Positions 1 through 11,002 of a DNA stretch of 64,000 nucleotides are shown piece after piece. A program made the translations under genes and the position numbers. Positions within the stretch are counted from its first letter, which is position 1, and every line of letters begins with the position of its first letter. The notes under the pieces were generated by a model. The model did no database searches. It saw nothing but the letters and a program-made list of their open reading frames with translations, and was not told the DNA's origin. Source of the DNA: Hybos culiciformis (Eukaryota; Arthropoda; Insecta; Diptera; Hybotidae); contig CAXFZM010000320.1 of assembly GCA_964007475.1 (NCBI GenBank), positions 62,001 through 126,000 on the forward strand, written 5' to 3'.

Positions 1-118
1 ATATTATTTTGTTGCAAAATAATTTCACTGCGAACCGGTTTATGAAATTTTAGGAAAGCATCACTCTACTTGTGGAACATTTCTCGCACATTCCCGCACG
101 AATACAACCGATTTTTTC
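1..118 (-). ncRNA. Candidate Fanzor guide RNA region, unit A (partial)
   Basis: Sequence directly downstream of the Fanzor stop codon, kept in all four units. In known Fanzor and TnpB loci the guide RNA (fRNA/omegaRNA) lies at this position and runs to the element end. The block holds GC-richer segments (CGTGCGGGAATGTGCGAG and AACCGGTTCGCAGTG on the minus strand) in very AT-rich DNA. The assignment rests on position and conservation only; no transcript evidence is available. Confidence 0.25.
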
Positions 119-796
119 TTATATATATTTCGTAGCCTGCTTGTAATATATTTGACTGGCATTTATGTCTCTATTCCATACAATTAAACATTTTTCGCAG
201 TGAGAATATCGGTGTGGACTTTTCGAGACTACATACCCGTCCAAGCAGCTGCTACATTTCTTCCTCGTGTTGTATTCGTTCACCATCTTCAGTTGAATTT
301 TCGGATGATCATTCAGCATTTTTGTTAACATTTTCAAAGGGGTCCGTATATACCCCTTCATTGGAGAATTAGACATAGTTTGGGTGCTTCCCAAGAAAAC
401 TGTTATTATTTTTTCTTTTTTGATCAAGCTTTCTTTAATAAATTTATTTAAAGCACCATTTCCACGGATATAAGCGTCAAATCTTATACAGGAAATTTTC
501 GGCCGAATGTAGGCTGTGGTTTTTGGTAAAAACCATGATAATGGGAATATCACATACTCCGACGTCCAGTTAGTCCACCAATCCTCTGTGGTGCTTTTCT
601 GGACATCATTATGTAGATTTTTTTGAATTTGTTTTTTTTATGTGAACTTTCCAAATTATGTTTTCTTGCATGATGCCTGTTATTAGAATAATACTCTTTT
701 GTTGAGTATTTAATGTTCTCCAAATTAGATAGAACATTTTTCTGGTTGTACGGGTCATCATTTATTGATCGCAAAGCTGCCACGAATATCTTATTA

Positions 797-1711
797 CACG
801 CAGAGAAATGCCTTTTCATTCAATATGATTATATCAGTCATAGACTCCTAATCATAACGAAAAAATAGCCCTATGATTAAAAATCTTCGCGCAAGATGAA
901 TAATCTTTGCATATAATTACTACGTTATACATCGTGATTATCTTATGATTTACCTGAAATCATAAGTTATGATGCTTAATCACGCTAGTCATAAGTTATG
1001 ATTAATACAAAAACATTTTTTTTTTACTTTTTATTTTATTTTAGGTGATTAAAATTCAGATTATTTACTTTAATTACTAAAATAATAGTACATAATTGAA
1101 ATTTTCTGTAATGTCGCTAAAAAAAATAAAAAACCAAATTTTTTTTGCTTTCTTCGGGATTCGAACATGCGTCCTTAACATTACAAATAGCCAACACACC
1201 ACACAGAAAATGTGTATACCAAATTTATATTTTCTATTTTATGTACATTTTAAATTTCAATACCGTAGCTGAGTGGTAGTGTTGGCGGATTGCAATGCTA
1301 AAGACCCAGGTTCGAATCCGGAAGAAGACATAAGGAAATAAAATTGTATAATTTAATAAAAATATATAATAAATAAAATTTAATAAATTAAAAAAATATT
1401 AAAATAAAATATAAAAAAATTAAATAAATAAAAAAAAATTAAATAAAAAAGTTAATAAAAAAAACTTAAATTTTATTTTCTTATGTAAAAAAGCAGCCAT
1501 TACTCGCTTTTAAGACATAAGAAATGAAATCGATATTATTGGGTTGCAGGATTTATGATTTTGCAGTCATAGTGATTGTTTTTACCCTTAGTCATTGTTT
1601 ATGATTAATATTTACGGTTTATGATTAGTTATTAAGAGCTGAGTTCTCTGACTGCTTTACGCATATGTACAATCGTCATAATCATAATATCTGACTGGAT
1701 TTCTCTCCGTG
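797..1711. mobile_element. MITE with TA target duplication in the RuvC-I codons
   Basis: The ends CACGCAGAGAAAT and CACGGAGAGAAAT (inverted) are flanked by TA on both sides. The uninterrupted sequence is seen in unit B at 23875 (TTATTACCAGG). TIR plus TA duplication fits a Tc1/mariner-type non-autonomous element. The interior is rich in AATCATAA repeats and holds two tRNA-like segments in opposite orientation (1149-1200 and 1262-1330). There is no transposase ORF. The same insertion is present in unit D at 56209-59250. Confidence 0.8.
1262..1330 (+). other. tRNA-like segment with Pol III A and B boxes
   Basis: Contains TAGCTGAGTGGTAG (A-box-like, 1266-1279) and GGTTCGAATCC (B box, 1309-1319) at tRNA spacing. 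An anticodon-stem-like pair TTGGC/GCTAA is present, but the acceptor stem does not pair, so this is a tRNA-derived (SINE-like) head rather than a functional tRNA. A degenerate inverted counterpart with TTCGAATCCCG on the minus strand lies at 1149-1200. Confidence 0.6.
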
Positions 1712-2626
1712 TACCAGGATCTATTCCAATATTCACTGGTGTTGGCTTTAATTCTTCTGTTATTTCAGATGGTTCTTCCTTTTCTGTTAAAAATTTTATA
1801 CAACAGGAAGTTCCATCTGTTGTAAAACCAATGCATTTCTTATTGTTTCGTGGCAGCTTCAAGTAATCATTGTAATCAATAGTGTTATTAAATTGTTCAA
1901 AATCTACATTAATATCCTTGTTTTTTTTTTTTTAACTTCATTTTCGGGCACTTTTTCAGCGAACATAACAATGCATTTGGAAGAACTTCAAATGCATCAA
2001 TTTTGTGAAAATGAGCCTTTTTCCATGGCATGATTTTCAAGGTTTCATTAGAGTCACTGGCGTCCTTCGAAAATAACCATTCCATGTTTTCCTTAATTTC
2101 TTTGCAATGTTCCTTAATATTTTCGATTACATTTAATTTAATCAAATAACACCTGACTCTCGAAAATGCGTGCTCCGTAATGTTATTTTTAAAGACTGTT
2201 GAATAAGTTTCTGCCAGAGCTCCGAATAGATTACTACGTGGTTTTTTGTTATATTTTTGTAATCCAATAATTCTGAGTCTTTCATATTCGGGAGATATAT
2301 CTTGATATTTGTTACAATTCATCAAACAATAAAAATATGCCCGAAAATCAAATTTTTTACAGTCATAGTCATTTGAATTCAATTTGCGCATCAATTGAAA
2401 ATTAATCAAAATTGATGCATTGTATGCCAAGATACTCATTTCGTCGACATCTTCTTGAATCTTGTCATTTAAGCTGTCATCTTTTATGACGCTTCTTAAT
2501 GATAACTTCACTGTTGTAACCCTAGTACCATCGACTATTTTAAATACACGTCTGGCGGTAGTTGTTATTTTTGCTTTTACTGTTGTTTTTGATGTTGTAT
2601 CGAGGCGATTCTTTTTCGCAGCCCCA

Positions 2627-3180
2627 TCAGTATCTGCTGTTGCCGCTTTTCTTTTTTGATGACTTCACTGGTTCTTCTTTTTTTTCCGCCACAGGAGCTT
2701 CTGGCTTATTTACTGCGGGGCCAATCTTTTTCGGCACTTTAATCAAAGCATCAAAGTGACCAAATATGCCAGAACCAGAGTGTCTCAATCTTTTTATTTC
2801 CAAATATTTCAATGGTGGACCGTATACGGCCTGCAAAACTTTATTAATGTACAAATGGAACTTGCAATTGAAAACTTGTGCCACTGCTTCTAGCTCGGCA
2901 GTGGATCCATATGTGTCATGACACATCATATCTGCCACATATGTATCTACATTTTCGTATGGCTTACCGGTATCCGTCATGGTTTTATTTTTATAACAAT
3001 ACCAAAACTCCTCAATGTATTCCACAATGTATTCCACAATGTCCTTCCGTACATGATACGAAAAATTTTGTGTACCATACATCAAGTATGATATCGAATT
3101 GAACAGGCATGCACTATCCCCGTTCACTTCGACAACTTGATATGGAACAATTTGTTCCCATTCTTTAAAACTTTCCACTG
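2627..3180 (-). pseudogene. OTU cysteine protease moiety, unit A
   Basis: OTU-type deubiquitinase-like domain of about 165 residues. The Cys region reads NGDSACLFNSISYL; the other units have NGDGACLF, so the Gly before Ala-Cys is mutated here. The distal His is probably in GIFGHFDALIKV. A Lys/Pro-rich tail (KKIGPAVNKPEAPVAEKK) follows and leads into the Fanzor part, but a 5-nt deletion relative to unit B breaks the frame near 2660. There is no ATG at the 5' end: the frame opens at a TTTCAG/T acceptor-like site (about 3180), so an upstream exon is likely. OTU proteases cleave ubiquitin chains; the substrate here is unknown. Confidence 0.8.
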
Positions 3181-4156
3181 AAATCCGCTGAAATCATAAA
3201 TATAATACAATATATAAAGAGATTGAAATAAAGGTTCTTATAATAATAATCTTAGAGATTTAGTATAAAATTCCAAAAAATGGATAATGTTTAACTTCCT
3301 CAGAAAAGCACTTTAGATGTGGATCAGAGCATTATCGATAAGGTAAATTTTTCAAAATATCTAATATATTATTGAAGGTAAGTTTTTGTTATCATTGTTA
3401 GAAATGGAATGAAAATGAGTTAGTAGCGACCGAAAGTGACCAAGTGCGTTTCATTGGGCTAAGTTTCATTGGGCACTTTGGGTTCAAATCAAATTTTTGT
3501 AAATATCTCTTGCTACTGCGCCGCCTACCGGGTCAAAAAAAATTTATTAAAGCACCAAACGAATAAATTGTTTCGAAATATTATTGTGGTTCCACATGCG
3601 CGGATCATAATACTAAATCACTTTTATAATATCTAACATATCTTGTGAATATTAATGCAATTGGTCGTGTCGTTTAGCGTTGATATTGATTAAAGAAAAT
3701 TGAATTAGATATATTAGTCCTAAAGGCCAATATTAATTAATAATTACATTTTTTTTTAATCAAAACATTTATGTTGGCTCTAATGAATATTTTAGGAAAA
3801 TTAACAGTGAATAGTCATCACTTAAATAATTCACAAGATTGTGTTACAACTGGGCAACCAAATTCGATGCAATCAAACATAAATAGTAAAACTGCAACAA
3901 TATTAGTATCAAAAACAAAAACTAAAAGAGAATTATCTTTACTCCTAAAAAATTATATTATTTAAAAAAAATCTAAAAAATTAAAATCACTTTTATTAAA
4001 TATATCTATTTTATTTATAATTACATTTATTATTATTTTTAAAACATATTTTATTTTAGTTTTAATATCAGAAATGAAAAAAGTACAAAATTCTTATTTT
4101 TAATTTTATTTAAAATAAGTTATTTAAACATCCTACTTATTTTAGGATTATATTCA
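3181..4156. other. Upstream region of the OTU-Fanzor gene, unit A
   Basis: About 1 kb conserved in all four units (26000-26983, 41224-42168 and 60720-61701 in the others). It should contain the missing first exon and the promoter, but I cannot place either. A 64-codon plus-strand frame (3771-3965) is present in every unit but looks like no known protein. Confidence 0.4.
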
Positions 4157-6082
4157 ACTAGCTGTACCCGCACACACGTTGTTGTGGAACACACGTTTTA
4201 AGTGAAATTTTTGTTGTCAAATTTATGAACAATTATAGGATCTAGTTATTTTATAAATTTGGGAAAATATCTAAGAAGAATTAATTTATCTTTTCTACTT
4301 ATTCAACACTTAAATTGTATGTAATCGAATGATATCCTTCCCTTAAACAGGTTTGCAAACCAAACCAAATTTGTGTTTTTATCCATTTCCTCTTTTTATG
4401 AATCAAATTTGAATGAAATCGGAAGAACTTTTGCAGTCCTCCCCGGGAGATATTTCTCAGTAGGGTGCCATTCAAATTTTAAAATAGCCTATAACGACCC
4501 CGAGACCAAGAGACGGTGTAAATTTCGAAACGATCGGTTGAGTTGTTTAGTTTTTAATATTCTGTAGTTATTAGTAATAAAGAAATTGATTTCTATATAT
4601 TCGAAGAGACCCCCTAAAAAGATGGGGCCAAATTTTTGTTACGAAATTCGTGTGTTTAATCATTTTTATGTACCAAATTTAAATGAAATCGGATAAAATT
4701 TTGAAGTCCTCCCCTATAGGACGAGGTCAATAAATTTTTTGTTACGAATTTATGTGTAATCATTTCCTCTTTTTACGTGTCAAATTTAAATGAAATTTGT
4801 TCCGAAATTGTGTGTAATTATTTTTTTGTTCCGAAATTGTGTGTAATTATTTCCTCTTCTTGACATACCAAATTTGAATGAAATCAAACGAACTTTTAAA
4901 GTCCGCCCCGAGGGCAGTTCCATGTGTAGGATGTCAACAAATTTTTTGTTACGAAATTTGTGTGTAATTTTATATACCAAATTTAAATGAAATCGGACAA
5001 ACTTTTAAAGTCCGCCCTCAGGGAGGTCTCTGGGTAGGAGGTCAACAAATTTGTTGTTACGAAATTTGTATGTAATCAGTTCCTCTTTTTACATACCAAA
5101 TTTGAATGAAATCGGACGAAGTTTTGAGGTCCGCCCCCCAGGGAAGGTCTCTCGGTAGGAGGTCCCTGGGTAGGAAGTCAACAAATTTTTTGTTACGAAA
5201 TTTGTGTAATCAGTTCTTCTTTTTACTTACCAAATTTGAATGAAATCGGAAGAACTTTTAAAGTTCGCCCCCAGGGAGGTCTCTGGGTAGGAGGTCCCTG
5301 AATAGGAGGTCGCTGGGTAGGAGGTCAGCAAAATTTTTGTTACAAAATTTGTGTGTAATCAGTTCCTCTGTTTACATACCAAATTTGAATGAAATCGAAC
5401 GAACTTTTGAAGTCCGCCCCGAGGGGAGTTCCATGTGTAGGATGTCAACAAATTTTTTGTTACGAAATTTGTGTGTAATTTTATATATCAAATTTAAATG
5501 AAATCGGACAAACTTTTAAAGTCCGCCCTCAGGGAGGTCTCTGGGTAGGAGGTCAACAATTTTTTAGTCACGAAATTTGTGTGTAATCAGTTCATCTTTT
5601 AACATACCAAATTTGAATGAAATCGGACAAACTTTTGAGGTCCGCCCCCCAGTGAAGGTCTCTCGGTAGGAGGTCCCTGGGTAGGAGGTCAACAAATTTT
5701 TTGTTACGAAATTTGTGTAATCAGTTCTTCTTTTTACATACCATATTTGAATGAAATCGGACGAACTTTTAAAATCCGCCCCGAGAGGAGATCCCTGGGT
5801 AGGAGGTCAACAAATATTTTGTTACGGAATTTGTTTGTAACCACTTCCTCTTTTTACGTACCAAATTTGAATAAAATCGGACGAACTTTTGAAGTCTGCC
5901 CCCGGGGGAGGTCTCTGGGTAGGAGGCCAATCAAATTTTAAAATAGCCTATAACGACCCCCGACTTGACACAAAGACATGGTGTAAGTTTGAAAACGATC
6001 GGTTGAGCGGTTTAGGAGCCTATTCGGAACAGACAAACAGACAAAGAGACAAAGGGACAACTTCTGCTTTATATATTAGGTG
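4157..6082. repeat. Interspersed repeat with internal minisatellite, unit A
   Basis: Starts ACTAGCTGTACCCGCACAC and ends with AACGATCGGTTGAGCGG, an ACAGACAAACAGACAAAG run and TTTATATATTAG. This end pattern is common in insect interspersed repeats; I cannot name the superfamily. The interior (about 4630-5930) is a degenerate minisatellite of roughly 110-150 bp, each copy holding CCAAATTTGAATGAAATCGG, a CCGCCCC block, one or more GGTAGGAGGTC motifs and TTTTGTTACGAAATTTGTG. Copy number differs between units. Confidence 0.75.
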
Positions 6083-8242
6083 ATTTTAAAAAAAAATTTT
6101 GTTTCTTAAAATCAATTGACATCAATTAGTTCATTTTCACGATTTTTTCGCTTTCATTAATAATAAGAACTCTTTAAAACGAACGTATCGTTTTATTTTA
6201 TTTAATTAGTCGCGCAATTTAATTACGTGTATGTGCTTAAATAAACTCTCATTTAAGAAACATGTTATGTATAGTATGCATATAATGATGCTTTTCAAGA
6301 TATTTTTTTAAATTAAAATATGATTCAAGGAAATCATATATACAAACTAAACTTTAATTTATATAAATAATATTTACATCCATGATACAATATATGCGCT
6401 AATCTTGTGCATAGTATGTACAATGTAGATATGAATAATGAATACGAATATAAGCATAAAACATTTTGTTTTGAAAATTTTTTTTTTCTAATTTTAAAAT
6501 GTGAAATACACTAATTTCTGGAGCGTCAAGTGCGTTTATATAATTTTTATTAATAAATTTTTTTTTTTTTTTAAAGTAAACTCTATAAAGTTTAAGATCT
6601 TTATAACTGTAGTAATATTTTTCACGAAATTATATTAAATTTTGTAAAAAAAATTGTAACCATAAATTAAATATACGTATACCAAGATTTTGCACTTCAT
6701 ACATTAAAAATGTTGCTTTCAATATTTTGACATTGGATACTCTTTTTTTTTTTTTTTTTTTTTTTTTATTCTTTCTCTCTTTTCATTCTCAATTCTCCGA
6801 CAAAAAAACATTAAAATCCTAGTGACTGTTTTTTGTATTTTGTTTGCTAATGTTGCGGTTGCTTTATTTAAAACTTATTATATATTTTTAAAAAGTACAT
6901 AACATTTTTTTATGTATTTTAGCAAAACAATATATAACAGTTTTAGTTCAGCCTTTAGCGCAATAATTCTAATTCGCTATTATTGTTATTATTATTCGAA
7001 TGTGTTAACAAGAGAAAGCTTTTTGTTTTTTTTTACACAGATTTTTATTACGTACCTATAAATTTTTACAGGATTATGTACAATAATATTGATTAAATAG
7101 GTGTCTAATTTTTTTAAAGATAAATATTAATTTTTAATTCAAAAAAAAAAAACTTATTTTTAATTTTTTTTTAGTTTTGGTGGGTGCGCAGTGCGCATTT
7201 TGCGCCTTAAGATGCTGCCACTGGTTTTTAGACGAATTGCCCTTTTGTACGAAATTTTTTAATACAAATTGCAATTTTAGACGAAATGGTATTAGATAAA
7301 TAGTTTTTAGACTAATTAATTATAGACGAATTATTTTAGACGAATATTCCGGCTACCATTTTATATACATATATAATATTTTCTGTATATTTTCTGTATA
7401 AATATAAAAATTAATGAAAAACTGTAGCGCTCGAATGACTTTTAGTTTTGAAGAATCATAGATACTTTTAAATTTGATGAATATACAAGTTCCAGGGCTT
7501 AAAAATCTTCAAGTTTTTTATGAAATGATGCATCATTTCTTTATTAGTTTATGATATTGACAAAATAATTGATTTGTTAAATATTAAAATTTTTTAAAAT
7601 ATTCAGGTTTCTTTATCATCCTATATTAAATATATTCCCAAGTGTAGTGCTCTCTTTGAGTATATCACTCACTCTCTCTCTCTCTCTTTCAATGTATATA
7701 AACCTAGTATTAATTCTGTGGCCACATGACATAATCGCCTAAGTCGATTTTGCTACTTTTGAGGAGAGCAGTATCCAAATAATAAAACGGATAGCACGGC
7801 AAATAGTTAGACAAAAAGATTTCATCAAATGTCATACTTAAACGATGTCAATTCAATAGTGAGTGCCATCAAATGCCATCTTCGTCTTTTCAAGTAGCAA
7901 CAGCAAGCATTGAGCGTGAAATAGATACGGATTTTTTTTTTTTTTAATACTTAAAAAAAAAAAATTTTATTTAAACTATTTTTCAATTATTTTGTTTACA
8001 AAAATTATAATTTATTTAAAAAAAAAATTTGTTTTCTTTGTATTTTAAAAAAAAATTTTTTTTAGTAAATAGACTTAAAATTTTATAAAGTTTCTTCACT
8101 CTGAAAACATAATTTTTTTTTCCATTATAACTTTGTTTCACATCACTTTAGTATCACATCTGAAATCAAAATAGGCCCCAAAATAAAATTCCCTAACTTT
8201 TCCCTGACTTTACTGAAAAAATTTTTTTTTAAAAAGTTTGTT
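6083..8242. other. AT-rich spacer, unit A
   Basis: No gene is visible. Contents are homopolymer A and T runs, a GC-rich inverted motif (GTGCGCAGTGCGCATTTTGCGCC near 7187, shown as GCGCAGTGCGC), a cluster of TTTAGACGAA repeats (7230-7350), and a CT microsatellite (7670-7690) followed by TATATAAA (7695-7702). Sequence and order are kept in units B and C. Confidence 0.6.
7668..7702 (+). promoter_or_regulatory. CT tract followed by TATA-like box
   Basis: A (CT)n run and then TATATAAA. GAGA-type tracts before a TATA box are typical of arthropod promoters. The arrangement is conserved in units B and C (about 31560-31600 and 45420-45455), but no ORF follows, so it may be chance in AT-rich DNA. Confidence 0.2.
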
Positions 8243-8252
8243 ACATATATTT

Positions 8253-10057
8253 AGCAACCTGACATTTTTTTCATTTTTTCAAGTTAATCGTTAGACGTTC
8301 ATTTTACATTTATTTTATAGGCTGATATTTGACCTAAGTTTTTGCATTTCAGATTTAAAAAAAAAAAATTTTTTTTGGGAGATATGACGATTCTTGTGGC
8401 AGGAGGCTTAGAAAATTTTGAAACTTCAAACTATCATCTCTCTGTTGTTAAATTTACAAGAACATTTTCAGATATCATTTTAAGTAGGTATTCGTGGGGG
8501 CTTTCTTTGCAGTAGCTGGCAACTCGGTGTTGCCAGTTTAACCCATAGAGAAACCCTAAAAACACTGAAAAACAAAAAATGAGTTTTTTCATTTGAATGT
8601 ACTCCCTCAATTTTCAACCGATTTGGTCACTCTATACCATTTTGGAAAGGTCTTCCAGACCACTTTAAAAAGCCGCTTTCGCAGGTTGAAATTTTTTAAT
8701 GTTTTAGCAGATAACTCACTTCTTAGAATTTCCCCATACAAAAAAATGACCATTTTTAGCCATTTTCAAAAAAGTTGTACTCCATGATCTTACGTACGAT
8801 ATTTTCAAACTTCGCAGTCAAAAAGTACATCTTTATACCTCTCCAAAGCCACTTTCGCAGGTGAAATCGGTCCAGTACTTTCGGATTGGCGGCATTTTAT
8901 ATAAAACCAGTTTTGAAGTTTTTTGGTTCGATTTTTGCTCAGTTTTAGTGTTGTTTTTACTGTATATATTTTCGAAAACTGTTTTAAACAGACTCCTCTT
9001 CCATTTCACTTTCACAGACATTGTCATACAAGCTTTGAAATTATTTTTTTTAATGTTTCTTCCACATCAATTTCATTTTCTTTCCAATTTTCTTTCCAAA
9101 CTTATAACCTAAACTTTTTACTATTGTAATTTGTTTTTTCAGTATTTAATCCCATATGATTTTACAATAATTTCTGAAAAGCATATAGAAAGTTCTATAA
9201 AATCGAGTATCTCCGAACAGGGCTGGACTGGGAATGAATTTAGGACCGGGAAATTCAAATTTTCTTTGTGAAAAAATTTTCTCACGCTTAAAAAAAAAAT
9301 TAAAAGAAAACATTATAATTTTAGACAACAGATTTTAGTACCGCCCACCAGGAAACTACTTCTAGCTTGTTAGGCCAGTCCAGCTCTGTCTACGAATCAT
9401 TCAAAATCTCACTCACGAGTTGTTTTGAGTCGCTTTTACGTTTTTTAGTAGTAGATAATTGTTTTAAATTATTCGAATGTTTTATCCGTTCATTCACGTT
9501 CCAACATGCATTTGCTAAAAACATGTCCTCATAAATTTTGGTTTTTCAGTCATTTTTGTTATGGATTCGTTCTTTAAAATTGAGTTTTTGAATAATAACG
9601 GATATTTTTTTTTTCGTAATTTTTTTTAATTTGGCATACCTCTTTTATTTATTATTCGATTCTTAAAAATTTTTTTTTGTTGGAAAGGTCTTGAAACGGT
9701 CTTTTTTTGGTTTCATTTCTGTAGTACAAATGTTTCCCGAAAGGTGGAGTAATTTTAGTTTAATACACAAAATTGGTTAAAACGCCATCTATACAATATT
9801 TTCAGGAACTAAAACTTTCTAGAAAAATGAAAGTAAACTCCTCCTGAATCAAAGTCCAGAACATCATGAAAGGCTATTTCGAAGTTTTCATACTCAAAAA
9901 TGCTTAATTTCAAAGTAACCAAAAAGTAACGGTAAAACCTAAAAAAAACAAAATGGCGGCAAACTTTTTGAACAAACATAATTTCTAATATCACTTTCTA
10001 CCACTTTCAAGAATAAAAATCCAATTTTTGCAAAAAACGCGTTTTTGTCAGGTTGCT
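8253..10057. mobile_element. MULE-like non-autonomous element
   Basis: TIR AGCAACCTGACA / TGTCAGGTTGCT flanked by a perfect 10-bp duplication ACATATATTT (8243-8252 and 10058-10067). The empty site is intact in unit C (about 45990, GTTACATATATTTCATTC). A 9-10-bp duplication points to the Mutator superfamily. The interior has only short frames with no recognisable transposase. A small hAT MITE is nested in it. Confidence 0.8.
9218..9388. mobile_element. hAT MITE nested in the MULE-like element
   Basis: A 171-bp element with ends CAGGGCTGGACTGG and CCAGTCCAGCTCTG. It is flanked by an 8-bp duplication TCTCCGAA / TCTACGAA with one mismatch. CAGRG-type ends and 8-bp duplications are characteristic of hAT elements. 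Confidence 0.8.
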
Positions 10058-10163
10058 ACATATATTTCATTCAAATTTTATTATTAATCTAGGATTTTCA
10101 GATAAAGTTTTTCCTAATACAAATTGAACAAAAAATTTATGAAAATCTCCGATTTTCCCTATA

Positions 10164-10506
10164 GCCTTTCCAAACTATTCCAAACATTAAAGAAATGCGT
10201 TCACACTTTAGTTTTTTCAAAGCTAGAAAAAAATAAGCAGTTATATTCAAAATTTATAAACTTTTTTGTTTTTTATTTTTGTTTTAATAAAAAAACGACA
10301 GGCTTTTGCCAACATTCAAAATAAGGAGAAATTTTTGTATACTTGTAAAAAAAAATAAAAATTACAATTTGATTTATTGGAAACTTGCATAAGAGGATAT
10401 GCAAGTTCTTTTATTTTCATTTTTTTATATGGAAAACTTGCTCTTATGCAAGTTCTTAATGTAGCATAACCGTTATGAAAGTTCTAAAGCTAAAGTTTGG
10501 AAAGGC
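10164..10506. mobile_element. Fold-back MITE (TA-flanked), fixed in the unit
   Basis: Inverted ends GCCTTTCCAAACT and AGTTTGGAAAGGC, each next to TA. It is present in every unit (32229-32575; degraded at about 46096-46430), so it predates array growth. The interior has the perfect hairpin AACTTGCATA/TATGCAAGTT and further AACTTGC copies. Confidence 0.55.
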
Positions 10507-10636
10507 TATAACACTGAATTTCCGAAAATGTGGGAACCATGTTATATATACTTTTTCTTGCTGGTTATTGAATTGCTGCTGGTGATTGTTTTAATGAATG
10601 ACGCTTATATCCATGCGTCCGCAGTTTGCTTTCCTA

Positions 10637-10696
10637 CCGGTTCGCACCGGTTCCCACGATCCGTTTATTATAAATCTTATGGTTCGTGCGAACCGG
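10637..10696. other. Conserved 11-bp hairpin near the unit junction
   Basis: CCGGTTCGCAC (10637-10647) and GTGCGAACCGG (10686-10696) are perfect inverted repeats with a 38-nt loop. The structure is kept at the B/C junction (about 32706-32764) and largely at the C/D junction (about 55031-55091). A further CGAACCGG lies at 11034. It sits 300-480 bp beyond the Fanzor stop, inside or near the presumed guide-RNA end of the element. Confidence 0.6.
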
Positions 10697-11002
10697 CTAT
10701 TTGAAATTATTAGAAAATTTAATTGCGATTATATTATGTCAAATTTTAAAATATTTGTTTATCGGTTATAAATTATTTCAAATTTAAATACAACTGCATA
10801 TGTAAAAAGTTGGTTAAATAATCGTAATCCTGATTATACCAGGGTGGAAAAATTTAACCCAAATAATATAGTGAAATTCAACAAATATTTGAAATTATTT
10901 AATTAATTTTTAATTATTTTATTAATTTTTAATTCTTATTTTTTTTTTCTAAGTTTCGTTTTATGTAAATATTTTTAAAAAAAAATTTTAATTTTTTTTA
11001 AT

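Larger units (their letters stand above)
119..2626 (-). pseudogene. Fanzor nuclease moiety, unit A (broken)
   Basis: RNA-guided nuclease part of an OTU-Fanzor fusion, in pieces. The N-terminal helical part (2511-1909, from KLSLRSVIKDDSL) ends in a frameshift at a poly-Lys run. A central piece (1862-1714) has FTTDGTSCCIKF and the RuvC-I motif NIGIDPG. The gene resumes at 796 with NKIFVAALRSIN and runs to about 550. The C-terminal piece (553-119) has the VNEYNTRKKCSSC...CEKC zinc ribbon and the RuvC-III motif WNRDINAS. F-TDG before RuvC-I, zinc ribbon, and WNRDxNA together are diagnostic of the TnpB/Fanzor family. Lesions are a 915-bp MITE directly after the RuvC-I Asp loop, a frameshift near 1925, a frameshift near 555, and a 5-nt deletion near 2660 that separates OTU from Fanzor. 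Confidence 0.85.
1..11002. repeat. Tandem unit A of the OTU-Fanzor array
   Basis: First full unit of a head-to-tail array. Its first bases (ATATTATTTTGTTGC) recur at 11003, 33052 and 55413, each followed by the same order of parts: non-coding block, Fanzor 3' end through OTU 5' end on the minus strand, upstream region, interspersed repeat with minisatellite, and AT-rich spacer. The length is 11.0 kb; removing a MITE (797-1711) and a MULE-like element (8253-10057) leaves about 8.3 kb. The unit start is only where the window opens, so the true transposon or duplication ends are unknown. Confidence 0.9.

Noticed and set aside
1262..1330. Functional tRNA gene
   Set aside because: A and B boxes are present but the acceptor stem does not pair and the anticodon loop is too long.
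2462..3102. Hydrophobic plus-strand ORFs opposite the OTU gene
   Set aside because: Antisense shadows of the Lys-rich linker and OTU domain.
3771..3965. 64-codon plus-strand ORF conserved in all four units
   Set aside because: Conservation follows from recent unit duplication; composition is low-complexity and no domain is visible.
4650..5930. CRISPR-like array because of regular repeats
   Set aside because: Repeats are long, degenerate and without unique spacers, in eukaryotic DNA; it is a minisatellite.
5747..6083. ORFs reading RSLGRRSTN and similar within the interspersed repeat
   Set aside because: They are translations of the minisatellite; frames change with repeat number.
8593..9129. 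Phe-rich ORFs inside the MULE-like element
   Set aside because: T-rich sequence translated; no transposase motif.
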